From: JAXMAO01 sp046350375
Lineage (GTDB): Bacteria; Planctomycetota; Phycisphaerae; UBA1845; UTPLA1
Length of the DNA stretch: 64,000 bases
Assembly (NCBI GenBank): GCA_046350375.1
Contig: JAXMAO010000005.1
Location: forward strand, 124,001-188,000
Reading direction: 5' to 3'
Of this stretch, positions 1 to 8,758 are shown in pieces. Numbering within the stretch: position 1 is the stretch's first letter; every line of letters starts with the position of its first letter. The notes beneath the pieces are model-generated. The model was not told the DNA's origin. It was given only the letters and a program-made list of their open reading frames with translations, and ran no database searches. Position numbers and translations under genes: made by a program.

Positions 1-1457
1 ATCGCCAGCAGCCACAGCGGCGGCGAGAACACCCGCCAGCGCGTGGTGACCGCGACGTGCGAGAGGCCGAGCATCGGCAGCGCCGCGACCGCCAGGAGCA
101 GCGCCGCGTGCTGCCCCATCCAGCCGCGCAGCGGCGAGGCATGCCAGCGGACCCACGCAAACAGCGGAACGGCGCAGGCCACGGCCACCGCCAGCGCCGC
201 CAAGGTGGTCGAATTGGCGCGGGTCGCGGCCTGGCCGGCGACGACGGTCAGCAGCCCCAGCCCGGCAAGCCCGGCGAGCCAGCGCAGCGGCTGGTTGTCG
301 GGCGCGACCACGTTGGGCCAGCTCGGCCAGAAGACCATCTGGTAGCTGACGAGCGTCGCCAATGCCGTAATCAGGAAGCCGCCGCGCCAGGCGTGGGGAA
401 TGGCCCGCCCGGCGGTCGTCCAGGCCGCGCCCTCGTGCAGCTGCTGCCCCCAGAAGCGCGACAGCCAGAACCACACGAACGCCATGAAGGTGAGCCCGAA
501 CAGCGCCGCGTTCAGCAGCGCCGGGGCGCGGATGGCGTAGCTCTCGGCCGGTCGTGACGAGACCAGCAGCGTCGGGAGCGTGGCCGTACCGAGCGTCACC
601 AGCGCCAGGCCGAGGCCGAACAGGTTCGCGCTCCAGCGCCGATGGGCCAGCAGGAAGCAGCCGGCGCCCGCGCCCAGCGCCGCGGCGGAGTTGAGCAGGC
701 CGTCGATCTTCCGCGGCGGTTCGCCGCGTACCAGCTGATAGGTGCCCAGCAGCAGAACGCCGGCCGCCAGGACCGCGACGGCCTCGTGAAACTCGGCCCA
801 GTTCGGCCGCGGGTCGACCAGCAGCGCCAGACGGTCGGGCCAGGCCGACTGTTCGCGCTTCCGGACGGCGCGCTCGTGCAGCCCCGTCGCACCCAGCACC
901 AGCCACGCCTGCGTGGCGAACAGCAGCACCATCCAGCGCCACGGCGCGTCGAGCGCCCGGGGCCGCGCCGCGGGCCACAGCCGCTCAGCCTCGGCCGGCA
1001 GTGCCAGGCTCACCCACGCCAGGAGCAGCGCCGCCACCAGCAGCAGTGCGACGGGCTGATGGGCCTCCGGCCGGGCCACGCGCCACGCGCCGATCGCCGC
1101 CAGCAGCGCGACCATCGCCAGCGCGCCGCTGAGCCGCAACGACGCGCCGGCCGGTTCGTCGCTCGCCAGCCGATAGAGCAGCGCGAAGGTCAGCGCATGG
1201 GCCGCGATGACGATCGCCGTCACGCCGGCGCCCAGTGCCGCGCACAGTGCCGAATCGGCGAAGGTGGCGCGCGGCGCGGGCGTGTCCATGTTCCCGCGGA
1301 CGGCCGCCGCCAGCGCCCACAGCAGGCCCAGCCCGGCCGACAGGTGCATGACGTGGCGGAGCTCGGTCAGGTCCAGCCAGCCGCGTGACTGGGCGGCGCC
1401 CGCTAGACCGGCCGACACGGCGACGATCAGCAGCAGGTGGCTAGCTCGGGCGCGCAA
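1..1457 (-). CDS. Polytopic membrane protein, C-terminus beyond the left edge
   Basis: An uninterrupted minus-strand frame runs from inside the end of asnB to position 1 with no stop, so the gene is cut by the window edge. About 480 residues are visible. They form a chain of hydrophobic segments rich in Leu, Ala, Val and Trp, separated by short basic or Pro-rich loops, as in an integral membrane protein with ten or so helices. The start is uncertain: TTG at 1457 would overlap the end of asnB by 17 bases, and GTG at 1418 is the next option. The overlap suggests co-transcription with asnB. I do not recognise the family. Proximity to an AsnB-like amidotransferase makes a role in polysaccharide or envelope assembly conceivable, but that is inference from neighbourhood only. 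Confidence 0.7.
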   Translation of the reverse strand, partial: MRARASHLLLIVAVSAGLAGAAQSRGWLDLTELRHVMHLSAGLGLLWALAAAVRGNMDTPAPRATFADSALCAALGAGVTAIVIAAHALTFALLYRLASDEPAGASLRLSGALAMVALLAAIGAWRVARPEAHQPVALLLVAALLLAWVSLALPAEAERLWPAARPRALDAPWRWMVLLFATQAWLVLGATGLHERAVRKREQSAWPDRLALLVDPRPNWAEFHEAVAVLAAGVLLLGTYQLVRGEPPRKIDGLLNSAAALGAGAGCFLLAHRRWSANLFGLGLALVTLGTATLPTLLVSSRPAESYAIRAPALLNAALFGLTFMAFVWFWLSRFWGQQLHEGAAWTTAGRAIPHAWRGGFLITALATLVSYQMVFWPSWPNVVAPDNQPLRWLAGLAGLGLLTVVAGQAATRANSTTLAALAVAVACAVPLFAWVRWHASPLRGWMGQHAALLLAVAALPMLGLSHVAVTTRWRVFSPPLWLLA

Positions 1458-3417
1458 GGGGTTCTGCCGTGGGGTTGGCTGGCGAGACCGGGATGCCGGT
1501 CGCGGTCGTTCCGCGGAAGCGCGCGCCGTCGCCGTCGATGAACATCTGAAACCACTTTTCGAGCATGAAGGCCTGGTAGAGCTGGACGGTCAGGTCGCGC
1601 CCGGCTTCGAAAAAGGCGCGCTTCATCCACTCCACGTAGTCGGGATGGTAGATGCCGCGGCGCCGCACCCGGGCCGGCGAGAGCGCCGCCTCCAGCTCTC
1701 CGCGGAGCGGCCCCTTGAACCACGCGCCCACCGGCGCGACAAAGCCCTTCTTCTCGCGATAAACGCACTCCCGCGGAACGTACCGCGCGGCCAGCCGCTT
1801 GAGAATCGCCTTCAGTTCGCGCCCGCGGAGCTTCATTCCGGCCGGAATCGAGGCCGCCAGCTCGACCAGCCGGTAGTCCAGCAGCGGCTCGCGCGCCTCG
1901 AGCGACGCCGCCATGCTCATCTTGTCCTGCAGGAACAGAAGCTGATCGACGAGGTACATCTTCAGATCGACATACATCACCTGGTCGATTGCGTTCGGCC
2001 AGCGTTCGACGCGGGCCCAGGTCTCGTCGAAGGCGTCGAAGCGCGACAGGGCCGCGCCGGGCGTGTCGCCCGCAAACATCGGCCCGTCATACTGCGGCAG
2101 ATAGGAAACGGTCTGCGCCCAGGAGGTGCGGGCATCCACGTCGGCGTCGCGCGCGAATTTCTTGGCCAGCCGGCTGAAGTTCGCCAGGCGCGAGAGCCGG
2201 TCTTCGGGCAGCAGCGACAGCACCGGCCGCAGCAGCCCGTTGCGCACCAGCGCCGGAATGCGCAGGTAGTGTTCGCGCCACTTCTGGGCGAGGTAGCGCC
2301 GATAGCCGGCGAACAGCTCGTCGCCGCCCACGCCCGAGAGCGACACCGTGACGCGCCGCCGCGTGAACTCGCTCAGCGCCAGCGTGAGGAAGGCCGCCGG
2401 GTCGCCGCACGGCTCGTCCAGGTGCCACACCACGCGATCGACGTTGGCCAGCAGGTCTTCCGACTTGAGGATGAGCGTGTGGCGCCGGGCGCCCACGTGC
2501 TGTGCGACCGCCTCGGAAAACTCGAGCTCGTTGAAGAACGAGCCTTCCGAGCCGTAACCGATGGAAAACGTCTCGACCGGGTGGCGGCTCTGTTCGGCCA
2601 TCAGGGCGACCACCAGGCTCGAGTCGATTCCGCCGGACAAGAACGCGCCGAGCGGCACATCGCTGATCATCCGCAGTCGCACGGCGTCGCGCAGCAGGGC
2701 GTCCACCGCGTCCATCAGCTCGGGCATCTTCCAGTCGCGCTTCTGGGAGTAGTCGACGTCCCAGTAACGCTCGATCCGCAGGCCGGAGGCGTCGAACGTG
2801 GCATAGTGGGCGGGCGGCAGGCGGCGAATGACGGAGAACATGGTCGCCGCGCCGGGCAGCGAGTTGAAATTCGCGAACGCCACGATGGCGCTGCGGTCCA
2901 GGTCGCGCGGCAGGCTGGCGTCCTCGAGCAGCGCCTTGGTCTCGGACGCGAAGCGCAGCCGGCCGCCGTGCAGGGCATAGTAGAGCGGCTTGACCCCCAG
3001 CCGGTCGCGCGCCACGAAAAGCTGCCGGCGGCGGACATCCCAGATCGCGAAGGCGTACATTCCGTTGAGCCGTTGCAGGCAGGCTGCGCCGTAGGTCTCG
3101 TAGGCGCGCAGCACGGTCTCGGTGTCGCTGTGGGTCTTGAATTTCAGCCCGCGGCGTTCCAGTTCGTCGCGGAGTTCCTGGTAGTTGTAGACTTCGCCGT
3201 TGAAGACGATCCAGAGCGATTCGTCGTCGTTGGAGATGGGCTGGTGTCCGCCCGCCAGATCGATGATGCTCAATCGCCGCATGGCGAGGCCGGCGGTGCC
3301 GTCGCAGAAGCTGCCGGCGTCGTCCGGGCCGCGATGCACCAGGGCGCGGTTCATCCGTTCGAGCAGGCCGGTCTCGACCGCGCGTTCAAAATCAACGATC
3401 CCGCAGATTCCGCACAT
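1441..3417 (-). CDS. asnB: AsnB-type glutamine-hydrolysing amidotransferase
   Basis: Family members transfer the amide nitrogen of glutamine to an AMP-activated carboxylate, classically making asparagine from aspartate. The protein begins MCGICGIV, so Cys2 becomes the N-terminal nucleophile of the class II glutaminase domain (residues about 1-190, with RGPDD, NGEVYNY and SDTE motifs). The synthetase domain follows, with the pyrophosphate loop SGGIDSS at 261-267 and SLSGVGGDELFAGY further on. At 658 residues it is about 100 longer than E. coli AsnB and nearer in size to the amidotransferases found in exosortase/exopolysaccharide loci. Two PEP-CTERM proteins elsewhere in the window would suit such a role, but no exosortase gene is visible, so the acceptor substrate is unknown. 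It overlaps the downstream membrane gene, and a PEGA lipoprotein gene lies 105 bases upstream on the same strand. Confidence 0.9.
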   Translation of the reverse strand: MCGICGIVDFERAVETGLLERMNRALVHRGPDDAGSFCDGTAGLAMRRLSIIDLAGGHQPISNDDESLWIVFNGEVYNYQELRDELERRGLKFKTHSDTETVLRAYETYGAACLQRLNGMYAFAIWDVRRRQLFVARDRLGVKPLYYALHGGRLRFASETKALLEDASLPRDLDRSAIVAFANFNSLPGAATMFSVIRRLPPAHYATFDASGLRIERYWDVDYSQKRDWKMPELMDAVDALLRDAVRLRMISDVPLGAFLSGGIDSSLVVALMAEQSRHPVETFSIGYGSEGSFFNELEFSEAVAQHVGARRHTLILKSEDLLANVDRVVWHLDEPCGDPAAFLTLALSEFTRRRVTVSLSGVGGDELFAGYRRYLAQKWREHYLRIPALVRNGLLRPVLSLLPEDRLSRLANFSRLAKKFARDADVDARTSWAQTVSYLPQYDGPMFAGDTPGAALSRFDAFDETWARVERWPNAIDQVMYVDLKMYLVDQLLFLQDKMSMAASLEAREPLLDYRLVELAASIPAGMKLRGRELKAILKRLAARYVPRECVYREKKGFVAPVGAWFKGPLRGELEAALSPARVRRRGIYHPDYVEWMKRAFFEAGRDLTVQLYQAFMLEKWFQMFIDGDGARFRGTTATGIPVSPANPTAEPLARPS

Positions 3418-3522
3418 GGACGTGTGTGACGCGGCGGGCCGAAGCTCGACCGGCTCCTGGACTGCGCGCCCGACCCGACGGGCGTTGCGCCGGACAGCGG
3501 CTGCTGCGCGGACCGATGATGC

Positions 3523-3960
3523 CTACGACCCAGGCTGCGACGCGGCGCCGCGCACGGCCGGGCCGGCGCCGTCCGGCGCCAGGGCGCGGTCGCGCATCTC
3601 GCCGGCCCGCTGCAGCAGCTCGGCCGCGCTGGGCACCGACTCGGGTCGCAATTCGATGGTGCGCTCGCGATAATCCCGGATCGTGACCGGCACCAGGCAT
3701 TCCGAAAACAAGTCGACGACCGGCAGCTCGTACCACGGGGCGTCGAGCTTCACGTGGGTGCGCTCGGCCGCGAAACGCTCCTTCCGGCAGACAACGTCGT
3801 AGTCGCCGTACCAGGTGAAGGGCACGGTGACCGGCGACTTGCCGACCTCCTGATCATTCAATACGACGGTCGCGCCGTCCGGGACGGTGCGGATCGTCAG
3901 TTTTCGTTCGACGCAGCCCGCCAGCGTCGCGAGCAGCATCAACGGCATGGCACGTTTCAA
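3523..3960 (-). CDS. PEGA-domain lipoprotein
   Basis: A 145-residue exported protein. Residues 1-16 form a short basic, hydrophobic signal ending in LAGC, so Cys16 is the expected lipidation site. Residues about 19-60 match the PEGA pattern: beta-strand LTIRTVPDGATVVLNDQEVGKSPVTVPF, given here only as its start LTIRTVPDGATV and its end GKSPVTVPF, followed by WYGDYDV. PEGA domains are small surface-associated beta domains common in planctomycetes. The C-terminal third (SAAELLQRAGEMRDRALAP) looks helical and ends in a low-complexity tail. It sits 105 bases upstream of asnB on the same strand. No enzymatic residues are evident; a structural envelope role is likely. Confidence 0.8.
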   Translation of the reverse strand: MKRAMPLMLLATLAGCVERKLTIRTVPDGATVVLNDQEVGKSPVTVPFTWYGDYDVVCRKERFAAERTHVKLDAPWYELPVVDLFSECLVPVTIRDYRERTIELRPESVPSAAELLQRAGEMRDRALAPDGAGPAVRGAASQPGS

Positions 3961-4122
3961 GGCCGGCGCTCCGATCGAGGCGCGGACATTCCCTGTCCCG
4001 GCCCGATTCTAGAGGCGGTTCGGGAATACTGCCAATAGCTGCCCCCTGAAGTTCCACACCGGCCGCGACCGGCCGGCGTGTCCGCCGGTCGGCCGCGCGG
4101 GTGGCTATCCGGGCGCGGGCCG

Positions 4123-4542
4123 CTATTTCCCGTTGGAGCCGACCACGTCGGTCAGGCAGGTCCGCCGCAGCAGGTCCTTCATTTTCGTGGCGGCCTCGTT
4201 GTAGGTGCGGTTGAGCGTGTTCTGGACGATGTTGGGCAGGCCGGGGACGGCCGCCACGCCCGACTCGGGCATCAGCCCGCCGACGCTGTCGAAGATGTCA
4301 TAAAGCGTGATCTTGTCGGCCGGGCGATTCAGCCGGAAGCCGCCGTGCGGGCCGCGGTCGGAGCGCAGCACGCCCGCGCGGGCGAGCTGGCTGAGGACCT
4401 TGGCGCAATAGGCATTGGGAAGCTTGTATTTCTCGGCGATGTCGCCGGCCTGGGTGCCATTTGCGACGTTCTGGCCCTTCTGGCGCTTACCAATCTCATA
4501 CATCGCCAGTAACGCGTACGATGCTGCCTTGGTTCGTAGCAT
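4123..4542 (-). CDS. Rrf2-family transcriptional regulator
   Basis: A 139-residue winged-helix protein. The start MLRTKAASYALLAMYEIG and the segments GDIAEKYKLPNAYCAKVLSQL and GVLRSDRGPHGGFRL (the last giving the typical wing) match the Rrf2/IscR/NsrR/CymR family, which regulates iron-sulfur cluster, nitric oxide or cysteine metabolism genes. The cluster-binding three-cysteine motif of IscR (C-x5-C-x5-C after the wing) is not present; the only cysteines are in the recognition-helix region and near the C-terminus. It therefore probably does not bind a conventional cluster and may act as a CymR-like or otherwise cofactor-free regulator. It has its own well-formed promoter about 200 bases upstream. 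A target cannot be named from the neighbours. Confidence 0.9.
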   Translation of the reverse strand: MLRTKAASYALLAMYEIGKRQKGQNVANGTQAGDIAEKYKLPNAYCAKVLSQLARAGVLRSDRGPHGGFRLNRPADKITLYDIFDSVGGLMPESGVAAVPGLPNIVQNTLNRTYNEAATKMKDLLRRTCLTDVVGSNGK

Positions 4543-4737
4543 GACCGAATTCCCTATTCCCTCACCCGATGGTGGACCCTGACCCGGCCCAGGGCGCTGA
4601 CGCAGCGCACCCTCCCGGCTCGCAATCGTCCCTCAGACAGTTGACTCTGCGCCGCGGCGTTCGCGCCCCCAAGTGCCGGCTGAAAGTGGCACTCGGCCCC
4701 GGGGGCAGACCCGACGGCTTCTGGACCTTGCGACGGA

Positions 4738-4764
4738 ATTATAGTGAGAAGCCCTCGATGACAA
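4738..4764 (-). promoter_or_regulatory. Sigma-70-type promoter for the Rrf2 gene
   Basis: On the minus strand a TTGTCA box (4759-4764) is followed after 15 bases by a perfect TATAAT (4738-4743). The spacer is two bases shorter than ideal. This is an AT-rich island in very GC-rich DNA. Transcription would start near 4731 and leave a leader of about 190 bases before the Rrf2 ATG, long enough to hold regulatory sites. No SD-like sequence or hairpin was obvious in the leader. Confidence 0.55.
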
Positions 4765-4841
4765 GCGGGAAAATCCGAACTTTCCAAGGTGTCCTGATTG
4801 TCATTTTTCCGGACGCCGTGCGAGAGCACACGGAATCAAAC

Positions 4842-4847
4842 TACAAT
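4842..4847 (+). promoter_or_regulatory. Candidate -10 element upstream of the DUF1800 gene
   Basis: TACAAT (5 of 6 to the consensus) lies in a local AT-rich stretch 91 bases before the chosen DUF1800 start. No convincing -35 box is seen 16-18 bases upstream, so this is only a candidate. The rest of the 396-base gap between the divergent Rrf2 and DUF1800 genes (4543-4938) shows nothing else I can support. Confidence 0.35.
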
Positions 4848-4938
4848 AAAGTCATCTCGGCGACGTTGCGCTTGTGAATTGGGCGCTCTACCCGCACCGC
4901 AGCCGCGACCGGAGTGGCTCTGTGCATCGGGATCTGCG

Positions 4939-6489
4939 ATGAATCTGATAGTTCCGCGTCTGTTCCTCGCTTGTTTCGCCGCCGCGTCCTCGGGCGCCAG
5001 CCCGGGTCAAGCCCAGTCGTCCGGGGTGTGGACCTATGCACAGGCCGCCCACCTGGCCGCCCGCGCCGGGTTCGGCGCCGCCCCGGCGCAGATCCAGGCA
5101 CTGGTGGACATGGGTCGCCGGGCGGCCGTCGAGTCGCTGCTGAACGCCTCCGAGTCCGGTCCGCCGCCGGCCATCGAGCGCCTCGAACCGCCCGACCGCA
5201 TGGAACTGCGCGCCAAGAGCGAGGACGAGCGCCAGCAGCTCCGCATGGAGCGAAACCAGACCGAGCAGATCCAGTTGCAGGTCTTGCGCCGCTGGTGGGT
5301 GCGGCGCATGGTCGAGTCCGCGGCGCCCCTCGAAGAAAAAATGACGCTCTTCTGGCACGGCCACTTCACCAGCGGGGCGCGCGAGGTCAAAAGCGCCTAC
5401 CTGCTCTATCGCCAGAACGAGCTCTTCCGCCGCCATGCCACCGGCAACTTCCGCGACCTGCTGCTGGCCGTCAGCCGCGACCCGGCCATGCTGCTCTATC
5501 TCAACAGCGCCCAGAACAACAAGAACCACCCCAACGAAAACTACGCCCGCGAGCTGATGGAGCTCTTCACGCTCGGCATCGGCCACTACACCGAGCAGGA
5601 CATCCGCGAGTCGGCCCGCGCCTTCACCGGCTGGTCGCTCGATCGCGGCAGCGGCGAGTTCCTCTTCCGCCCGGGCATGCACGACTACGGCCGAAAAACG
5701 TTCCTCGGCGTGACCGGCAATCTCAACGGCGATGACGTCGTCGACACCATCCTGGCGCAGCCGCGCACCGCCGAATACCTGTGCCAGCGGCTGTGGGTCT
5801 TTTTCGCCAGTGAAGAGCCGCCGCCGGGGGTGGTGCGCTCGCTCGCGACGACGCTGCGGAAGCACCGCTACGAGATCAAGCCGGTGCTGCGGGCGATGTT
5901 CAGCCACCCGGCGTTCTACAGCCCGCGCGTCATGGCGGCGCACGTCAAGAGCCCGGTCGAACTGCTGGTCGGAACCCTGCGGGCGCTCGAGACGCCGAGC
6001 CGCGACTACGACGCCATGGTCCTCGGCCTGCGCCAGATGGGCCAGGACTTGTTCCAGCCGCCCAACGTCAAGGGCTGGGACGGCGGCCTGAAGTGGATCA
6101 ACGCCGCCACGCTCTACAACCGCTACAACGTGGCCGGTCGGCTGATCGGCGGCACCGAGGCCTCGGCCGCGCTGCGCGGCATGATGGTCGGCCCGAAGAT
6201 GCGCGAACGGGCCCGCGAGATGGGCGTCGAGCCGACGCCCGCCCAGTCGGCCTATGACCCCATGCCGGTGATCCGCGCCGCAAAGCTCGGCTCGCCGGTC
6301 GCCGTGGTCGATCACTTCGTCCTGCGACTGATCGGCCGGCCGATCGCCGCCGAGCGCCGCGACCGGCTCGTGAAGCTGCTGGAGGAGTCGTTGTCGGACC
6401 CCAGGCGCGTCGACGCGGCCTCGAACGCCGGCGCGATTCGCGAACTGTTGCAGGTGATCGTCTCCATGTCGGAGTTCCAGCTTTCCTAG
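4939..6489 (+). CDS. DUF1800 secreted protein
   Basis: 516 residues from the ATG chosen here; the frame is open further upstream but this start gives a clean signal peptide (MNLIVPRLFLACFAAAS, cleavage likely near GQAQS). Hallmarks of DUF1800 are present in order: AAHLAARAGFGAAPAQIQ near residue 35, KMTLFWHGHFTSG, the LYLNSAQNNKNHPNENYAREL block, ELFTLGIGHYTEQDI with the FTGWSLDR segment, and HVKSPVELLVGTLRAL in the C-terminal half. The biochemical function of the family is not established; it is exported and nearly always paired with a DUF1501 gene, as here, 23 bases downstream. The pair is frequent in planctomycetes. Probably transcribed with the DUF1501 gene. Confidence 0.9.
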   Translation: MNLIVPRLFLACFAAASSGASPGQAQSSGVWTYAQAAHLAARAGFGAAPAQIQALVDMGRRAAVESLLNASESGPPPAIERLEPPDRMELRAKSEDERQQLRMERNQTEQIQLQVLRRWWVRRMVESAAPLEEKMTLFWHGHFTSGAREVKSAYLLYRQNELFRRHATGNFRDLLLAVSRDPAMLLYLNSAQNNKNHPNENYARELMELFTLGIGHYTEQDIRESARAFTGWSLDRGSGEFLFRPGMHDYGRKTFLGVTGNLNGDDVVDTILAQPRTAEYLCQRLWVFFASEEPPPGVVRSLATTLRKHRYEIKPVLRAMFSHPAFYSPRVMAAHVKSPVELLVGTLRALETPSRDYDAMVLGLRQMGQDLFQPPNVKGWDGGLKWINAATLYNRYNVAGRLIGGTEASAALRGMMVGPKMRERAREMGVEPTPAQSAYDPMPVIRAAKLGSPVAVVDHFVLRLIGRPIAAERRDRLVKLLEESLSDPRRVDAASNAGAIRELLQVIVSMSEFQLS

Positions 6490-6512
6490 CCAGAGGCGCC
6501 CGAGAGCCAACC

Positions 6513-7808
6513 ATGCCCGATGATCTCGTCTCAACCCGGCGTTCGTTCGTCAACCGCGGGCTGACGCTACTCAGCGCCGCCGCGACGGTGCCGACCTTTC
6601 TCGAGCGCACCGCGCAGGCATTTGCCGACGAGCCCGGCGCGACGCCGCGCCGCGCCAAAGCTGGCCGCCGCGACCATCGCGTGCTGGTCGTGCTGCAACT
6701 GGCCGGCGGCAACGACGGCCTGAACACGATCGTGCCCTATCGCGCCGACCCCTATTACCGCGCCCGCCCGCAGATCGCCGTGCCGCGCAGCGACGCCCTC
6801 AAGCTTACCGACGAGCTCGGCCTGAACCCGGCCGCCACCGGGCTCAAGCAGCTCTACGACGACGGCCTGCTCGCCATCGTCCAGGGGGCCGGCTATCCGA
6901 ACCCCGATCGCTCGCACTTCCGCGGCACCGAGATCTGGGAGACCGCCGACCCGGCCGGGCGCAATCACCGCGGCTGGCTGGGGCGCTACTTTGACTGCGA
7001 ATGCTCCGGCCGCGCTGCCTGCGACCCCAAGCTGGCGATCGCACTGACGCAGGAAGCGCCGCTGACGCTCGAAGGCGAGTCGTTCAGCCCGGTGGCGTTC
7101 TCCAGCCCGGCGCAGCTCACGTGGCAGCCGGGCCGCGTCTCGGCACACGCCCGCGCCGCGCATGCCGCGCTGCTCGAGTCGACCGAGTCGTCACCGGCCA
7201 CGCTCACCACGCTCGACTACGTCCGCCGCACGGCGCTGGATGCGCAGCTTTCGGCGCACGAGATTCAGGATGCGGCCGGCGGCAGCGGCGGGCCGCGCGT
7301 GCCCCGTCTTCCGCGACAAGGCGGCGCCGGGCTGGCGCAGCAGCTCTCCATGGTGGCCCGCATGATCGCCGCCGGGCTGCCGACGCGCGTCTACTACGTC
7401 GCCCTGGGCGGCTTCGACACCCACGCCCAGCAGGCCGGCCGTCATACGCAGCTGCTGCGCGAGCTGGGCGACGGGCTGACCGGCTTCGTCGCCGAGCTGC
7501 GCCGCACCGGCCAGCTCGATCGCGTGCTGGTGATGAGCTTCTCGGAGTTCGGCCGGCGCGTCGAACAGAATGCCTCGCAGGGCACCGACCACGGCGCCGC
7601 CGCGCCAATGTTCCTGGTCGGCTCGCGCGTCGCCGCGGGGCTGATCGGCGTCCATCCGCCGCTCGACCGGCTGGACAACGGCGACCTGCGCTGGGGGATC
7701 GACTTCCGCTCGGTCTACCAGGCCGTGCTGGCCGACTGGCTGGGCGCCAACGCGCGGCGCATTCTGGGCGGCAGCGTGCCTGCCGTGAGCGTGCTGCGAA
7801 AGCGCTGA
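6513..7808 (+). CDS. DUF1501 secreted protein (Tat-type signal)
   Basis: 431 residues. The N-terminus contains a twin-arginine motif (TRRSF at 8-12) followed by a hydrophobic stretch and a probable cleavage site after the RTAQAFA segment, so the protein is likely exported folded by Tat, with a cofactor or metal. Family hallmarks: LVVLQLAGGNDGLNT near residue 52, NPDRSHFRGTEIWETADP, RVYYVALGGFDTHAQQAGRH, and VLVMSFSEFGRRVEQNAS followed by GTDHGAAAPMFLVG, which resembles the metal-binding region of alkaline-phosphatase/sulfatase-fold proteins. Family activity is unproven. It directly follows DUF1800 on the same strand, and the two are presumed partners. Confidence 0.9.
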   Translation: MPDDLVSTRRSFVNRGLTLLSAAATVPTFLERTAQAFADEPGATPRRAKAGRRDHRVLVVLQLAGGNDGLNTIVPYRADPYYRARPQIAVPRSDALKLTDELGLNPAATGLKQLYDDGLLAIVQGAGYPNPDRSHFRGTEIWETADPAGRNHRGWLGRYFDCECSGRAACDPKLAIALTQEAPLTLEGESFSPVAFSSPAQLTWQPGRVSAHARAAHAALLESTESSPATLTTLDYVRRTALDAQLSAHEIQDAAGGSGGPRVPRLPRQGGAGLAQQLSMVARMIAAGLPTRVYYVALGGFDTHAQQAGRHTQLLRELGDGLTGFVAELRRTGQLDRVLVMSFSEFGRRVEQNASQGTDHGAAAPMFLVGSRVAAGLIGVHPPLDRLDNGDLRWGIDFRSVYQAVLADWLGANARRILGGSVPAVSVLRKR

Positions 7809-7873
7809 GCGCCCGCCGCTCGATCCGCGGGACGAATCGCGCGAAAGCGGTTTCCGGCGGCGCCGGGCGCGCG

Positions 7874-7879
7874 TACAAT
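7874..7879 (+). promoter_or_regulatory. Candidate -10 element just before the GT2 gene
   Basis: TACAAT sits only 11 bases before the ATG at 7891, so a transcript from it would be leaderless or nearly so. The -35 position (7851-7856, TTTCCG) is weak. A similar layout is seen before the ABC ATPase gene at 27219. Confidence 0.35.
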
Positions 7880-7890
7880 CGGCCCGCTGC

Positions 7891-8682
7891 ATGTCGGCGC
7901 GCGAACCCACGCACGTTTCGATCGTCGTGCCAACCTTCCGGGAATCGGAGAACCTGCGCCTGCTGTGCGCCCGAATCTTCGCGGCGCTCGACCGGGCGGC
8001 GATCGACGGCGAGGTCATCCTGGTGGACGACGACAGCCGCGACGGCACCGAGGCAGTCGCCGCCGAGCTGGCCCAGTCGCGCCCGGTGCGCCTGGTCGTT
8101 CGCACGCGCGAGCGCGGGCTGTCGAGCGCCGTGCTGCGCGGCTTTGCCGAGGCGCGCCACGAGTGGCTGCTGGTCATGGACGCCGACCTCAGCCACCCGC
8201 CCGAGAAGATTCCGGACCTGCTGGCGCCGCTGCTGGCCGGCGAGGCCGACTTCGTCATCGGCAGCCGCTACGTCGCCGGCGCCGCGAAGCGCGACTGGAG
8301 CTGGCTGCGCTGGGTTAATTCGGCGGTCGCGACGCTGCTGGCCCGGCCGCTGACGCCGGTCCGCGATCCGATGGCGGGATTCTTCGCGCTGCACCGCGAC
8401 AGCTGGCGGCGGGCCGACGCGCTCAACCCGCTCGGATACAAGATCGGACTTGAGCTGCTGGTGAAGGCCCGCTGCCAGCGCGTCCGCGAAGTGCCGATCG
8501 AGTTCGCCGACCGGCTGCACGGCAAGTCCAAGCTGACCGTTCGCCAGCAGTTGCTCTATCTGCTGCACCTGTCGCGACTTTATCGCCACCGCTATCCGTG
8601 GCTGCGCTGGGGTGTGCCGCTGCTGCTGGTGGCGCTGGTGGCGCTGCTGGCCCGCGTCATCTCCCGCGACGCGGCGCGCTAA
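7891..8682 (+). CDS. Family 2 glycosyltransferase, polyprenyl-phosphate type
   Basis: 263 residues. The N-terminal GT-A fold shows VSIVVPTFRESENL, VDDDSRDGT and the metal/nucleotide-binding DAD in LVMDADLSHPP, as in dolichyl-phosphate mannose synthase-like enzymes that move a sugar from a nucleotide donor to a polyprenyl phosphate. A basic HGKSKLT segment near residue 210 is also typical of this subgroup. One C-terminal hydrophobic segment (about 233-255) ends in a basic tail and would anchor the enzyme to the inner membrane. It lies 82 bases after the DUF1501 gene. The lipid-linked sugar it would make could feed the membrane glycosyltransferases of the organism, but the acceptor is not known. 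Confidence 0.88.
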   Translation: MSAREPTHVSIVVPTFRESENLRLLCARIFAALDRAAIDGEVILVDDDSRDGTEAVAAELAQSRPVRLVVRTRERGLSSAVLRGFAEARHEWLLVMDADLSHPPEKIPDLLAPLLAGEADFVIGSRYVAGAAKRDWSWLRWVNSAVATLLARPLTPVRDPMAGFFALHRDSWRRADALNPLGYKIGLELLVKARCQRVREVPIEFADRLHGKSKLTVRQQLLYLLHLSRLYRHRYPWLRWGVPLLLVALVALLARVISRDAAR

Positions 8683-8692
8683 GTGGCGAAGG

Positions 8693-8720
8693 TTGAGCCG
8701 CGGCGAAAATCGGGTATTAT
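8693..8720 (+). promoter_or_regulatory. Sigma-70-type promoter for the CxxCH lipoprotein gene
   Basis: TTGAGC (8693-8698), a 16-base spacer and TATTAT (8715-8720; 5 of 6). The predicted start near 8727 gives a leader of about 30 bases with a GAGGGG ribosome-binding element before the ATG at 8759. The -35 box begins just after the stop of the glycosyltransferase gene. Confidence 0.55.
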
Positions 8721-8758
8721 TCTTACGGAAGAAGCGACCTCGCGCGAGGGGATTTCGA

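Noticed and set aside
596..1320. Short minus-strand frames of about 100 codons inside the left-edge gene
   Set aside because: They are out-of-frame shadows of the membrane protein, whose frame is uninterrupted from 1457 to 1 and clearly hydrophobic.
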